Shown here piece after piece: positions 24,556-31,671 of a DNA stretch of 64,000 bases. This DNA is from Nanosynbacter sp900555675 (GTDB lineage: Bacteria; Patescibacteriota; Saccharimonadia; Saccharimonadales; Saccharimonadaceae), in the NCBI RefSeq assembly GCF_022828245.2, contig NZ_CP157587.1, forward strand, positions 248,001 to 312,000. The letters are read 5' to 3'. The notes under the pieces were generated by a model. The model was not told where the DNA came from. It saw only the letters and a list, made by a program, of their open reading frames with translations, and did no database searches. The stretch's first letter is position 1; the number at the start of each line of letters is the position of its first letter. Both the position numbers and the translations under genes were made by a program.

Positions 24556-24593
24556 AGTTCGTATAATAACATCAATTTGTCAAAGTAGCAATA

Positions 24594-25463
24594 TTATCGT
24601 AATGTCCAGTTGTTCGCCCCGAGAGGTTTGATAACACCGTTGATTTCCAGCATAGTTAACGCCGTGGCAAAATCTGACGCGGATAATCCTGATTTTTGTT
24701 GAATTTCGTCGCCGTCGCGCAGTCCTTCTGAGATGAGTTTTATGATAATAGCCTCTTCAATTGTTGCGCTGGCTGCTAATTCTTGGCCGTTGTCTTTTTG
24801 CAATTTCTCTGGCGCGATGATTGATAAAACATCGTCGGCGTCTGTCACCAAATACGCCCCTTGTTTTAATAAAGTATTGCAGCCAGCCGACAACGGGCTG
24901 GTTATGTTTCCGGGAACTACAAACAAATCTCTTCCCTGATTCAGTGCATGCGAGGCTGTGTTTAATGTGCCGCTTCGCTCGGCGGCTTCAGTGATAATAA
25001 TTCCGTCAGCTAGCCCGCTAACCAGCCGATTACGCTCCAGAAAGCTCCAACGATTGACTATTTTATTATCGCCCTTCATCCATTCCGAAACGACCGCGCC
25101 ACCTTGCTCTATGATGCTCATGGCTAATTGATAATTGGTCCGCGGTGAAATATCAGGAAGCTCGTTTGGAACGACCGCCACGACCGTTCCGCCAGCTTCA
25201 ATCGCAGCTTTTTGGGCAATGCAGTCCACTCCTAGCGCCAGCCCGCTCACGATTACACACCCAGCTTTTGCCAGATCTGTTGCCAATCGCTCGGTGACTT
25301 CTTTTCCGTAGGCAGACGGCTTGCGGGACCCGACGATTGATACGACGGGCGCATTTGTTTCTGGCAATTTTCCCATATAACATAAGCTTTTTGGTGGATT
25401 GGCAATATGTGCTAATATCTGGGAGAAAATATGCTCATCTGGTGTAATTCTATTGATTTCCAT
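24594..25463 (-). CDS. dprA: DNA processing protein DprA
   Basis: The product has the Rossmann-like DprA core: VSIVGSRKPSAYG, VSGLALGVDCIAQKAAI, GGTVVAVVPN, and RNRLVSGLADGIIITEA, ending with a winged-helix domain (EEAIIIKLISEG). DprA loads RecA on incoming single-stranded DNA, so it supports natural transformation. A GTG at 25490 could add nine residues; I prefer the ATG at 25463 because TTGACA (25493-25498) with a weak -10 ends 7 nt before it, the leaderless pattern common here. Its promoter overlaps that of the divergent RNA. Confidence 0.9.
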   Translation of the reverse strand: MEINRITPDEHIFSQILAHIANPPKSLCYMGKLPETNAPVVSIVGSRKPSAYGKEVTERLATDLAKAGCVIVSGLALGVDCIAQKAAIEAGGTVVAVVPNELPDISPRTNYQLAMSIIEQGGAVVSEWMKGDNKIVNRWSFLERNRLVSGLADGIIITEAAERSGTLNTASHALNQGRDLFVVPGNITSPLSAGCNTLLKQGAYLVTDADDVLSIIAPEKLQKDNGQELAASATIEEAIIIKLISEGLRDGDEIQQKSGLSASDFATALTMLEINGVIKPLGANNWTLR

Positions 25464-25483
25464 AAAAAATGTGGTAAAAAGTA

Positions 25484-25512
25484 TTGACACTTTGTCAAAT
25501 GTTTGCTATAAT
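25484..25512 (+). promoter_or_regulatory. promoter of the structured RNA at 25519
   Basis: TTGACA (25484-25489), 17 bp and TATAAT (25507-25512) match the sigma-70 consensus perfectly. TTGACA and TGTCAA face each other over 15 bp, so the -35 of the divergent dprA promoter lies in the same palindrome. Confidence 0.85.
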
Positions 25513-25518
25513 CAAGGA

Positions 25519-25830
25519 CGATTGGTTAAGTAATCATTAACCAAACGCACCTTATACCCCCTATTCTAACTATATGTTAGGTTGCGCGCAATGGCATTAA
25601 GTATTCTTACCCTCCACTTTTTGCGGTTCAACGTTACGCGCATACTAACCCCTTTAACTGCCCTTTTTCAAAGGCGACATCCGTTGAGGCGAGCACTAAT
25701 TGGTGTTGATAATAGTCAGGCGCGGACTTTTGGAGTTTTAGTCGCGACGCTTCGCTGATACGGTAGCTCGGGTGGGTTGAAGGGTAAAAAAGCGTCAGGT
25801 GATGCCCACCCTTACCTGGCGCTTTTTTGT
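25519..25830 (+). ncRNA. large structured non-coding RNA of unrecognised family
   Basis: No gene covers this 310-nt stretch, yet it has a consensus promoter and a strong intrinsic terminator. The predicted RNA is highly structured: TTGGTTAA/TTAACCAA near the 5' end, AGGTTGCGCG paired with CGCGC...AACC, CGCG-GACT with AGTCGCG, and GGGTGGG, which can pair either upstream or with CCCACCC inside the terminator hairpin. Hallmarks of RNase P, tmRNA and SRP RNA are not seen. It could be a divergent housekeeping RNA such as 6S. The downstream gene is on the other strand, so it is not a riboswitch for it. Confidence 0.75.
25786..25828 (+). terminator. bidirectional intrinsic terminator between the RNA and fur
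   Basis: AGCGTCAGGT (25791-25800) and ACCTGGCGCT (25814-25823) form a 10-bp stem flanked by six A on the left and six T on the right. It ends the plus-strand RNA and, in the other direction, the Fur-family gene. Confidence 0.9.
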
Positions 25831-25839
25831 TGGGAAAAA

Positions 25840-26253
25840 TTATTTATTTTCTATAATATGTCGGCATTTTTCGCAAATACCTTCCAGCTCAAAGTGGTGT
25901 TTTGTGACTATGAAATTATGTTTTTTACCGATGAGATCTATGAGTTTTTCGAGTTCTTGTGATTGTATGGGTTCGGCATTTTGACAATTGATGCAGTATA
26001 GATGGTGATGATGTGGTATAAAAGGTTCCGCCAACTCGTAATAATTCTTCCAGCCAATAGTTATAGTGTTTATAATGTTCAGAGTATCGAACATTAGCAG
26101 CGTACGGTAAATGCTGGCACGGCTAATGTTTTTGCAGTTTTTCGCAATATCGCCGACCGTAAGAGGCGCATCTGAATTTCGCAGGATATCAAATACTTGC
26201 TGGCGTGGTTTTGTCAGGCGAAGACTGTGGCGTTCAAATATTTCATTTAGCAT
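25840..26253 (-). CDS. Fur-family metal-dependent regulator
   Basis: The 137-residue protein has an N-terminal winged helix (RLTKPRQQVFDIL, ISRASIYRTLLMFD) and a C-terminal dimerisation domain with HHHH, YCINCQ and CEKCR. The two CxxC pairs form the structural zinc site of Fur, Zur and PerR proteins. The sensed metal is unclear. It sits downstream of a DUF1980/permease pair and near a CobW-like GTPase, which points to zinc or related metal homeostasis. A 19-bp imperfect palindrome overlaps its promoter (26257-26275) and may be its own operator. Confidence 0.85.
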   Translation of the reverse strand: MLNEIFERHSLRLTKPRQQVFDILRNSDAPLTVGDIAKNCKNISRASIYRTLLMFDTLNIINTITIGWKNYYELAEPFIPHHHHLYCINCQNAEPIQSQELEKLIDLIGKKHNFIVTKHHFELEGICEKCRHIIENK

Positions 26254-26256
26254 AGT

Positions 26257-26275
26257 GTTATCAATAGTTTATAAC
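26257..26275. promoter_or_regulatory. candidate Fur-family operator
   Basis: GTTATCAATAGTTTATAAC is a 19-bp imperfect palindrome with GTTAT/ATAAC ends, the size of Fur/Zur boxes. It overlaps the likely -10 (TATAAA) of the Fur-family gene, about where a repressor would act. The match is to the general architecture, not to a specific consensus. Confidence 0.4.
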
Positions 26276-26300
26276 TTATTGCAACAAGTGTGCAATAGAC

Positions 26301-27059
26301 TTACAGCCCGAGCAATTCATAAGGATATTTGGGTTGGTTGATTTTTGTGATGTGTGCGTCGGTTATGACGTATTCGGCTTGGCTATTAACAATTTTCTGT
26401 GACAATTTGCCTTTGACGATTAGCCATGTTCCATCTGGGTAATCTGTCGAAAAGTTTTTCTCGATCAGGATTTTCATAGGCACGCTGTCAACAGTGCAGC
26501 AACTTATGACGTATCTGGCAATATTGAAGTAATTATAGCCGTAGTTTTTTAACAGATCATTTGAAACGAAGCCAGTAACGGTGATATCTTTGCCGTTAAA
26601 ATAAGAGGCTTCTTTACAGGAATTTATTGCGGTTTTCCAGCGGTTTATTGAGATTGTAGAAGAGCCTTCTTTTGGTTGAGGTGCTTCGCAGCGGCTTTCA
26701 GGTTCAATAATCGCAGGACTTTCTTTTTGCGCGAGACTGCTTGGAGAGAGTGGCTTTGGTGGTAATATATATCCGACTGATAATATAATTATTGCAAAAT
26801 AAGATATCGGGGTAATTTTTTTCAAGCCAATTCTAGTTTTGTCTTTTGCGGATTTATTTTTTAATTGCAACATTATATCAATAAGCAAAAGTATAACGCC
26901 GATTACGCTAATTATGACCGCGAATGTGTGATAGCGTGGATGAACATAAAAGCCGAGTTGGTCACGCCAAGCTAATAGCAAAATATATGCGCAAACGACA
27001 ATTCCGCCAATTGATCTTGCAAGGTTAGCGTACATATAAATTAACTCCCAGTCCGACAA
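26301..27059 (-). CDS. DUF1980/TIGR03943-family membrane protein
   Basis: This 252-residue protein has about three hydrophobic segments in its first 125 residues, then a soluble domain with DITVTGFVSND, ISCCTVDSVPM and DGTWLIVKGKL, the conserved features of the TIGR03943 (YcgQ-like) family. These proteins are encoded with a DUF318/YcgR-type permease, and the permease gene lies just upstream here, overlapping by 35 bp. The pair is thought to act in metal or ion transport; the adjacent Fur gene supports this, but no substrate is known. Confidence 0.75.
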   Translation of the reverse strand: MSDWELIYMYANLARSIGGIVVCAYILLLAWRDQLGFYVHPRYHTFAVIISVIGVILLLIDIMLQLKNKSAKDKTRIGLKKITPISYFAIIILSVGYILPPKPLSPSSLAQKESPAIIEPESRCEAPQPKEGSSTISINRWKTAINSCKEASYFNGKDITVTGFVSNDLLKNYGYNYFNIARYVISCCTVDSVPMKILIEKNFSTDYPDGTWLIVKGKLSQKIVNSQAEYVITDAHITKINQPKYPYELLGL

Positions 27060-28068
27060 TTAGCGATAAGGCGAATACGGTTAAGGTAATTGTTGCAATA
27101 AATTTCCAGCGAAAAGTCGTTTTTAATAGCGTAATCATTTTTATGTCTATCATCGGTCCGAATAGCAAGAAAGATAAAATTGAGCCTGTCGTGAAATTTC
27201 GCACGTAAGCCAGTGCGAAGAACGCGTCGATGCTGGAGCATATCGAAATGATGAAACTTAGCGTGATCATGGATATGACAGATAAGAAGATGTCGCCACC
27301 GACAGCGTTTATGATGAATCGCGGAACGAAGATTTGCGTGGCGGCTGCGATGCTGGCACCTAAGACCAACATAGTAAATAATTGCCAGAATTCATTGCGT
27401 GATGAGCTGAATATGTTTGACAATTTTGAACCGTGATTATGAGGGTGGCAAAGTTTTTCAAACTCTGGATTGACAATGGAATCTTCCTTAAAAAAGCTGA
27501 CGATAAAAGCGGTTATTTGTACGATAATTAGCGCAAAAATAATTCGCCACCAAACCATTCGGGTGTCAAAACTGAAGGCGGTCATGGTTGAAATTATGGT
27601 TATCGGGTTTAAGATTGGCGCGGCGAAAAGAAAGCTAATAACGTCGGCAGGTTTCAGTCCATTTGCTATTAAGCTACGTGCAATTGGCACGTTGCCGCAT
27701 TCACATACGGGTAAAATTAGCCCGATCATAGAGAGCGCAATTCGTCGGAGAAAGGCGTTTTTTGGCAATATTTTGAAGACGTCTTTTGATGATAAAAAGT
27801 ATCTGATAAGCGCGGATATGATAATTCCTAAAATTAAAAATGGGACCGCCTCGACAATTACGCTTAGCGTCAGCGTGATGAAATCTTGTAATGACGGAAG
27901 TAATTTATTGCACCATTCTGCAAATTCTCCGTTTAATAACATAACGCCGAATCGCGAGCTGAATTGATAAATAGAAATTATAAGGACGCCAAAAACCACC
28001 CAACCGATCAATTCGCTGTTGGCTGATAAAAACTTTTTTATGCGACCATCTGGCGATTTTTGTGCCAT
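27025..28068 (-). CDS. DUF318/ArsP-type permease (YcgR-like)
   Basis: The 347-residue protein has about eight membrane helices and the family hallmarks LPVCECGNVPIARSL and ICSSIDAFFALAYV, each placing conserved Cys/Ser residues within a helix. Related proteins export organoarsenicals or act with YcgQ-type partners. Its gene overlaps the DUF1980 gene, so they probably form one complex. TATAAT lies 7 nt before the ATG with no ribosome site, indicating a leaderless transcript. It is divergent from the DUF475 gene. Confidence 0.8.
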   Translation of the reverse strand: MAQKSPDGRIKKFLSANSELIGWVVFGVLIISIYQFSSRFGVMLLNGEFAEWCNKLLPSLQDFITLTLSVIVEAVPFLILGIIISALIRYFLSSKDVFKILPKNAFLRRIALSMIGLILPVCECGNVPIARSLIANGLKPADVISFLFAAPILNPITIISTMTAFSFDTRMVWWRIIFALIIVQITAFIVSFFKEDSIVNPEFEKLCHPHNHGSKLSNIFSSSRNEFWQLFTMLVLGASIAAATQIFVPRFIINAVGGDIFLSVISMITLSFIISICSSIDAFFALAYVRNFTTGSILSFLLFGPMIDIKMITLLKTTFRWKFIATITLTVFALSLIVGLGVNLYVR

Positions 28069-28109
28069 ATATAAAATTATACTCCATGCTTATGCTATAC
28101 TAAATCAAT

Positions 28110-29231
28110 ATGAAACATCTTTTACATTCACATCATCCGTTTCGGATTTTCTGGTTTTCGGTCCTATTGACCTTAGGTTTGGGCAGTTTGATTTTTAGCC
28201 ATATGGGCGTTAGTGGTCTTTGGCTATTTACTATTTTGGTGGTTTTGGAAGTTACGTTTAGCTTCGACAATGCGGTGATAAATAGCAAAGTTTTGGCGGG
28301 AATGAGTCAAGTCTGGCAGAAAGTCTTCCTGACGGCTGGCATATTTGTGGCGGTGTTTATTGTTCGATTTATATTGCCAATTGCTATCGTGATGATTGCG
28401 AGCGGTCATGGATTTATGGATGTTGTCAATCTGGCGCTACATAAACCTGTCGAGTACGGCAAGATCCTGCACGAGGCGTCGCCGATGATTGACGCGTTTG
28501 GTGGTGCGTTTTTGATTATGATTGGGCTTAGCTATTTCATCGATTACAACAAGCGTGTTCACTGGATGCGACATGTTGAGCCGATCTTGGCGAAGGCTGG
28601 GCGATTTGAGAATTTTAAGGTGTGCATAATGCTTAGCGTGGCGGCTATTTTGTATTTTACGGTCGAGGCGCCGCATAAATCTTTGGTGCTGATTTCAGCG
28701 GTTCTTGGAATTGTGCTGCATATTGGGTTGGAACTATTTGGATCATTTTTCCATGAAGATGACGCGAAATCAGTTAAGATTAAAACCGGCTGGGCGGCGT
28801 TCGCTAGCTTGTTATATTTGGAAATTTTGGACGCCAGCTTTAGCTTTGACGGTGTGATTGGTGCGTTCGCCATTACCAACAGCGTGCTACTAATCGTGGC
28901 TGGACTGGGCGCTGGAGCGATTTGGGTTCGATCACTAACCGTATATTTATTACGAACAGGCGCGCTTAGTAAATATAAATATTTGGAAAATGGCGCTCAC
29001 TGGGCAATTATGGCGCTCGGCGTAATGATGATTGCCAAATTATTCCACTTGGAATTGCCGGAATGGGCGACGGGCGGCTTGGGCTTATTGTTCGTGAGTC
29101 TGGCGGTCGGCAGCAGTATATTGGAAGCCCGATCGATCAATTTGCAAGAAGCTGCGGCTACAAAATTGCATCAAGCCGAAGAGCAATTGAAGAACGGCGC
29201 TTCAAAAATTGTGCCGCGAAAACGACGCTAG
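28110..29231 (+). CDS. DUF475 (TerC-related) integral membrane protein
   Basis: The 373-residue protein has eight or nine helices. FSFDNAVINSKV and SFSFDGVIGAFAITN are the two symmetric acidic motifs of the TerC/DUF475 superfamily, whose members move metal ions such as Mn or protect against tellurite. The C-terminal 35 residues are soluble and basic. TATACT lies 8 nt before the ATG. Its neighbours on the other side include the Fur-associated permease pair, so a metal-related role is plausible, though not shown. Confidence 0.85.
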   Translation: MKHLLHSHHPFRIFWFSVLLTLGLGSLIFSHMGVSGLWLFTILVVLEVTFSFDNAVINSKVLAGMSQVWQKVFLTAGIFVAVFIVRFILPIAIVMIASGHGFMDVVNLALHKPVEYGKILHEASPMIDAFGGAFLIMIGLSYFIDYNKRVHWMRHVEPILAKAGRFENFKVCIMLSVAAILYFTVEAPHKSLVLISAVLGIVLHIGLELFGSFFHEDDAKSVKIKTGWAAFASLLYLEILDASFSFDGVIGAFAITNSVLLIVAGLGAGAIWVRSLTVYLLRTGALSKYKYLENGAHWAIMALGVMMIAKLFHLELPEWATGGLGLLFVSLAVGSSILEARSINLQEAAATKLHQAEEQLKNGASKIVPRKRR

Positions 29232-29239
29232 AATCTGGT

Positions 29240-29800
29240 TTAATATTTTATACTGAACGGCTCAATAGTTTCGTTAATAAACTTCTCGACCAAGTTAATT
29301 GATTCGGGCAATATCCAGCTTTGGAGAATCTTTTGCTCATCTGAGTTGAACTTGCCTAGTACAAAATCTACGTCACCGACTTGACGTCTGAGCAGATTAT
29401 CTGTGCCAATACGAATATGCCAAAAGTCTGATCCGACGTGAGCGTGAAGGGATTTTAATCCGTTGCTGCCCGCGTCTCGTCCGCCTTTGCGAGTTCGAAT
29501 TTTACCAAAATCCAGTGCCGTGTCGTCGTGAATAATTAGTAAATCGTCCAATGTCAATTTGTAAAAATCTAAGATTGCTCGGGCGGAAATTCCGACCTCG
29601 TTGTAAAAAGTAGTTGGCTTAACCAGCAGGATTTTTTCTCCAGAAATATTCAGTTCGGCAATATCAGCGGAAAATTTTGGCTTATTGTAAAAAACTGCAT
29701 TATTCTCTGAGGCAAATTTATCAATAGCCAAAAACCCAGCATTATGCCGCGTGTTTGTGTATTTTTCGCCTGGATTTCCCAATGCTAAGATGACTTTCAT
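29240..29800 (-). CDS. pth: peptidyl-tRNA hydrolase
   Basis: The 186-residue enzyme recycles peptidyl-tRNA released from stalled ribosomes. MKVILALGNPGEKY opens the family fold, NTRHNAGF contains the catalytic His19, and LLIIHDDTALDFGKIR supplies the conserved Asp. GGRDAGSNGLKSL is the tRNA-binding loop (usually GGxxGHNGLKS). Length is normal. TATACT lies 6 nt before the ATG. The gene converges with the DUF475 gene, with only 8 nt between the stops. Confidence 0.95.
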   Translation of the reverse strand: MKVILALGNPGEKYTNTRHNAGFLAIDKFASENNAVFYNKPKFSADIAELNISGEKILLVKPTTFYNEVGISARAILDFYKLTLDDLLIIHDDTALDFGKIRTRKGGRDAGSNGLKSLHAHVGSDFWHIRIGTDNLLRRQVGDVDFVLGKFNSDEQKILQSWILPESINLVEKFINETIEPFSIKY

Positions 29801-29843
29801 AGACTTAGTATATCACCTTGTGAAAATGACGTATAATAAGCAT

Positions 29844-30812
29844 ATGGCAAAACGCGATGATGATTTGGAATTTAGCATTAATGCGCCGTTTGATGATGGG
29901 CGAGCGATTGTCGATAAAGTTCCGTTGTATTTGGTGAACGGCTCGTTGGGCGCTGGGAAAACTAGTGTTCTTGAGTTCTTATTGCAACAAAGTGACTATA
30001 AGGGTTCTCGGGTGATTGAGAATGAATATGCTAATGAAAACGTTGACGGTTATCGATTGGAAAAGTTGGCGGATATTGTGACGACTTTGGCTGGTGATTG
30101 CGTTTGTTGTTCGTCGAAGCATGCATTGACACGAATGTTACTTGACTTTTGTCGCAATTCCCCCGTCCCAGTGTTTATTGAGGCGACTGGTGTGGCACGA
30201 ACGATGAATTTGGTTGAAAAATTGATTAATGCACAAATATTCAATAAGTATGAGTTGGCGCAGAGCTTTTATGTTATTGACGCACATGAGATTTTACATG
30301 GAATTGAGCCGGCGCATGAAATTGAGTTGCAAGCAGCGGACATGATTTTAGTGACCAAAGAAGATTTGCTAGGTGACGACGAGCGACTACGATATGAATC
30401 CAAGCTGAGCTCCCTGCCTTACGGAAAAATACTGAGCGCGCCACGAGGTAAATTTGATGTCAATAAAATGACGACGCCGTCGGGACTACTAACGTTTTTC
30501 GATAAGTACGATGGCGAGTTGGTCGTGCCGGATAATCCGACGTATGCGGTGCTGGATGTTTCTGGTATGAAAATTGCTGCGGCGACTCTGGAAAAAATTT
30601 GGCCGGAACTTTTTGATGCTTATAAACTCAGGCGAATGAAGGGCTGTTTTATTGATGATAATGGCGTGCGGCATCATTTGGAGGCAACGGAAAATCAGAT
30701 TCAAATAGCTAATTCTGCGGCGGAAGAGCCAGCAAAAATTGTGCTAATTGGTGAACGTGCGGACGAAATTACGCGTGAAGTTTTGTCGGCGCAATTGATG
30801 ATGTTTGAATAA
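29844..30812 (+). CDS. CobW/COG0523-type metal-chaperone GTPase
   Basis: The 322-residue product has the P-loop VNGSLGAGKTSVLEF (G33-T40), the GDCVCCSS CxCC metal-binding motif characteristic of COG0523 GTPases, and VTKEDL as the guanine-specificity loop. The C-terminal CobW_C domain is short. Members deliver zinc, cobalt or other metals to client enzymes and are often Fur/Zur regulated, which fits the nearby Fur gene. TATAAT lies 6 nt before the ATG at 29844, favouring this start over an in-frame ATG at 29751. Confidence 0.85.
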   Translation: MAKRDDDLEFSINAPFDDGRAIVDKVPLYLVNGSLGAGKTSVLEFLLQQSDYKGSRVIENEYANENVDGYRLEKLADIVTTLAGDCVCCSSKHALTRMLLDFCRNSPVPVFIEATGVARTMNLVEKLINAQIFNKYELAQSFYVIDAHEILHGIEPAHEIELQAADMILVTKEDLLGDDERLRYESKLSSLPYGKILSAPRGKFDVNKMTTPSGLLTFFDKYDGELVVPDNPTYAVLDVSGMKIAAATLEKIWPELFDAYKLRRMKGCFIDDNGVRHHLEATENQIQIANSAAEEPAKIVLIGERADEITREVLSAQLMMFE

Positions 30813-30814
30813 AA

Positions 30815-30869
30815 GTTCGCTTTCGTCGTTTCCGACTCATCAGCATAGATACACATCTATGGAGCGAAC
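30815..30869 (-). ncRNA. type III hammerhead ribozyme
   Basis: Read on the minus strand from 30869: GTTCGC (stem III), T and C at the cleavage site (CUC), CATAGAT-GTGT-ATCTATG (stem I, 7 bp), CTGATGA (30843-30837), GTCG-GAAA-CGAC (stem II), GAAA, then GCGAAC closing stem III. Every conserved core base of the hammerhead is present. Predicted self-cleavage is after C30862. Stem III is open, making it type III. It lies about 40 nt after the last codon of the frameshifted CPBP gene, in its 3' untranslated region, and ends 3 nt from the convergent CobW-like gene. Confidence 0.95.
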
Positions 30870-30907
30870 ATGACAAGCAGAGACTTTGACAGAGGTTCGC
30901 AGGAGAC

Positions 30908-31535
30908 TACAGCAGCTTGGCAATATCGATCGCCAAGTAGACTGCTACTACAACAGCAATGAGACTGATGGCTATGGCATTATACAATGCATGCTATACC
31001 AGATGTTTGTGACGTGCAGGAGTCCAAAGCATACGCTAGCGCGCACTCGTTCGCGCCAGTTCCACCTCTCGCTCCCGGAGCGAAAAGCTTGCTCCTCCAG
31101 TAGTGCGAAGAGCAATAGAGTGTTGTACATCCCACATCCGGTTGCCTTGAGACTCTGCAGAGACTTCTGCTTTTTCGTGTAGCTCGTGAAGTTTCCCATG
31201 AGAAAGACTCCCGTTGCACCAACAATCCAGGCAGCCCCTGTCGCCCATCTCGCAGGGAGGAACGTCTCAAAGATACTAGTCAGCAGTCCGACTACGGAGC
31301 TATCAAGCCCCGGAATCATCAGTAGCGCTTTTATCGTGGCAATTGTTACGATAATCAATCCTGTTGCGATGGCAGTGAGCCATCGCTTGCCAAAGTTTCC
31401 GGTATCTTCGATTGCGGCAACTAGCTTAGGCCAGACGAACACTGGTCTGCTGTCTGTCGGCATGACTCTATTGAAGAGCCAAGCCATAGCCCCTTTTTGG
31501 GGGCGATGCACCACCGCAATATCTGGAGGGCACAT
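30908..31535 (-). pseudogene. CPBP-family intramembrane protease gene with a frameshift
   Basis: The first 187 codons (to 30972) encode four or so helices with the CPBP motifs EEQAFR and FGLLH. The frame then ends quickly, but the -1 frame continues as HALYNAIAISLIAVVVAVYL to a stop at 30908. It supplies both the third family motif (HxxxN) and the last helix. The break is at a GCAT direct repeat (30987-30994); one more GCAT would restore the frame. CPBP proteins process prenylated or signal peptides and often protect against bacteriocins. AGAGGTGATG precedes the start. The promoter is at 31621-31649. Confidence 0.75.
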
Positions 31536-31620
31536 CTATCATCACCTCTTTCAAAGTTCTGCTTGTCAAAGTGCGCTTTCGGGCAAGGATGTACTCAACT
31601 TGTCCGAAAGCTGATAGTAT

Positions 31621-31649
31621 TTATAATACATATGTGTAAAAAAGTCAAT
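31621..31649 (-). promoter_or_regulatory. promoter of the CPBP gene and hammerhead transcript
   Basis: TTGACT (31644-31649), 17 bp and TATAAA (31621-31626) on the minus strand. The leader of about 80 nt contains a hairpin with GCTTTCGG and CCGAAAGC arms, then a strong ribosome site. This is unlike the leaderless genes around it. Confidence 0.7.
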
Positions 31650-31671
31650 AGAAATTGCTGTAAGAATAAGA

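Noticed and set aside
25519..25830. Assignment of the large RNA to tmRNA, RNase P RNA or SRP RNA
   Set aside because: No tRNA-like ends with CCA or tag frame, no GAAAGTCCGG-type RNase P core, and no GGAAG SRP loop could be found.
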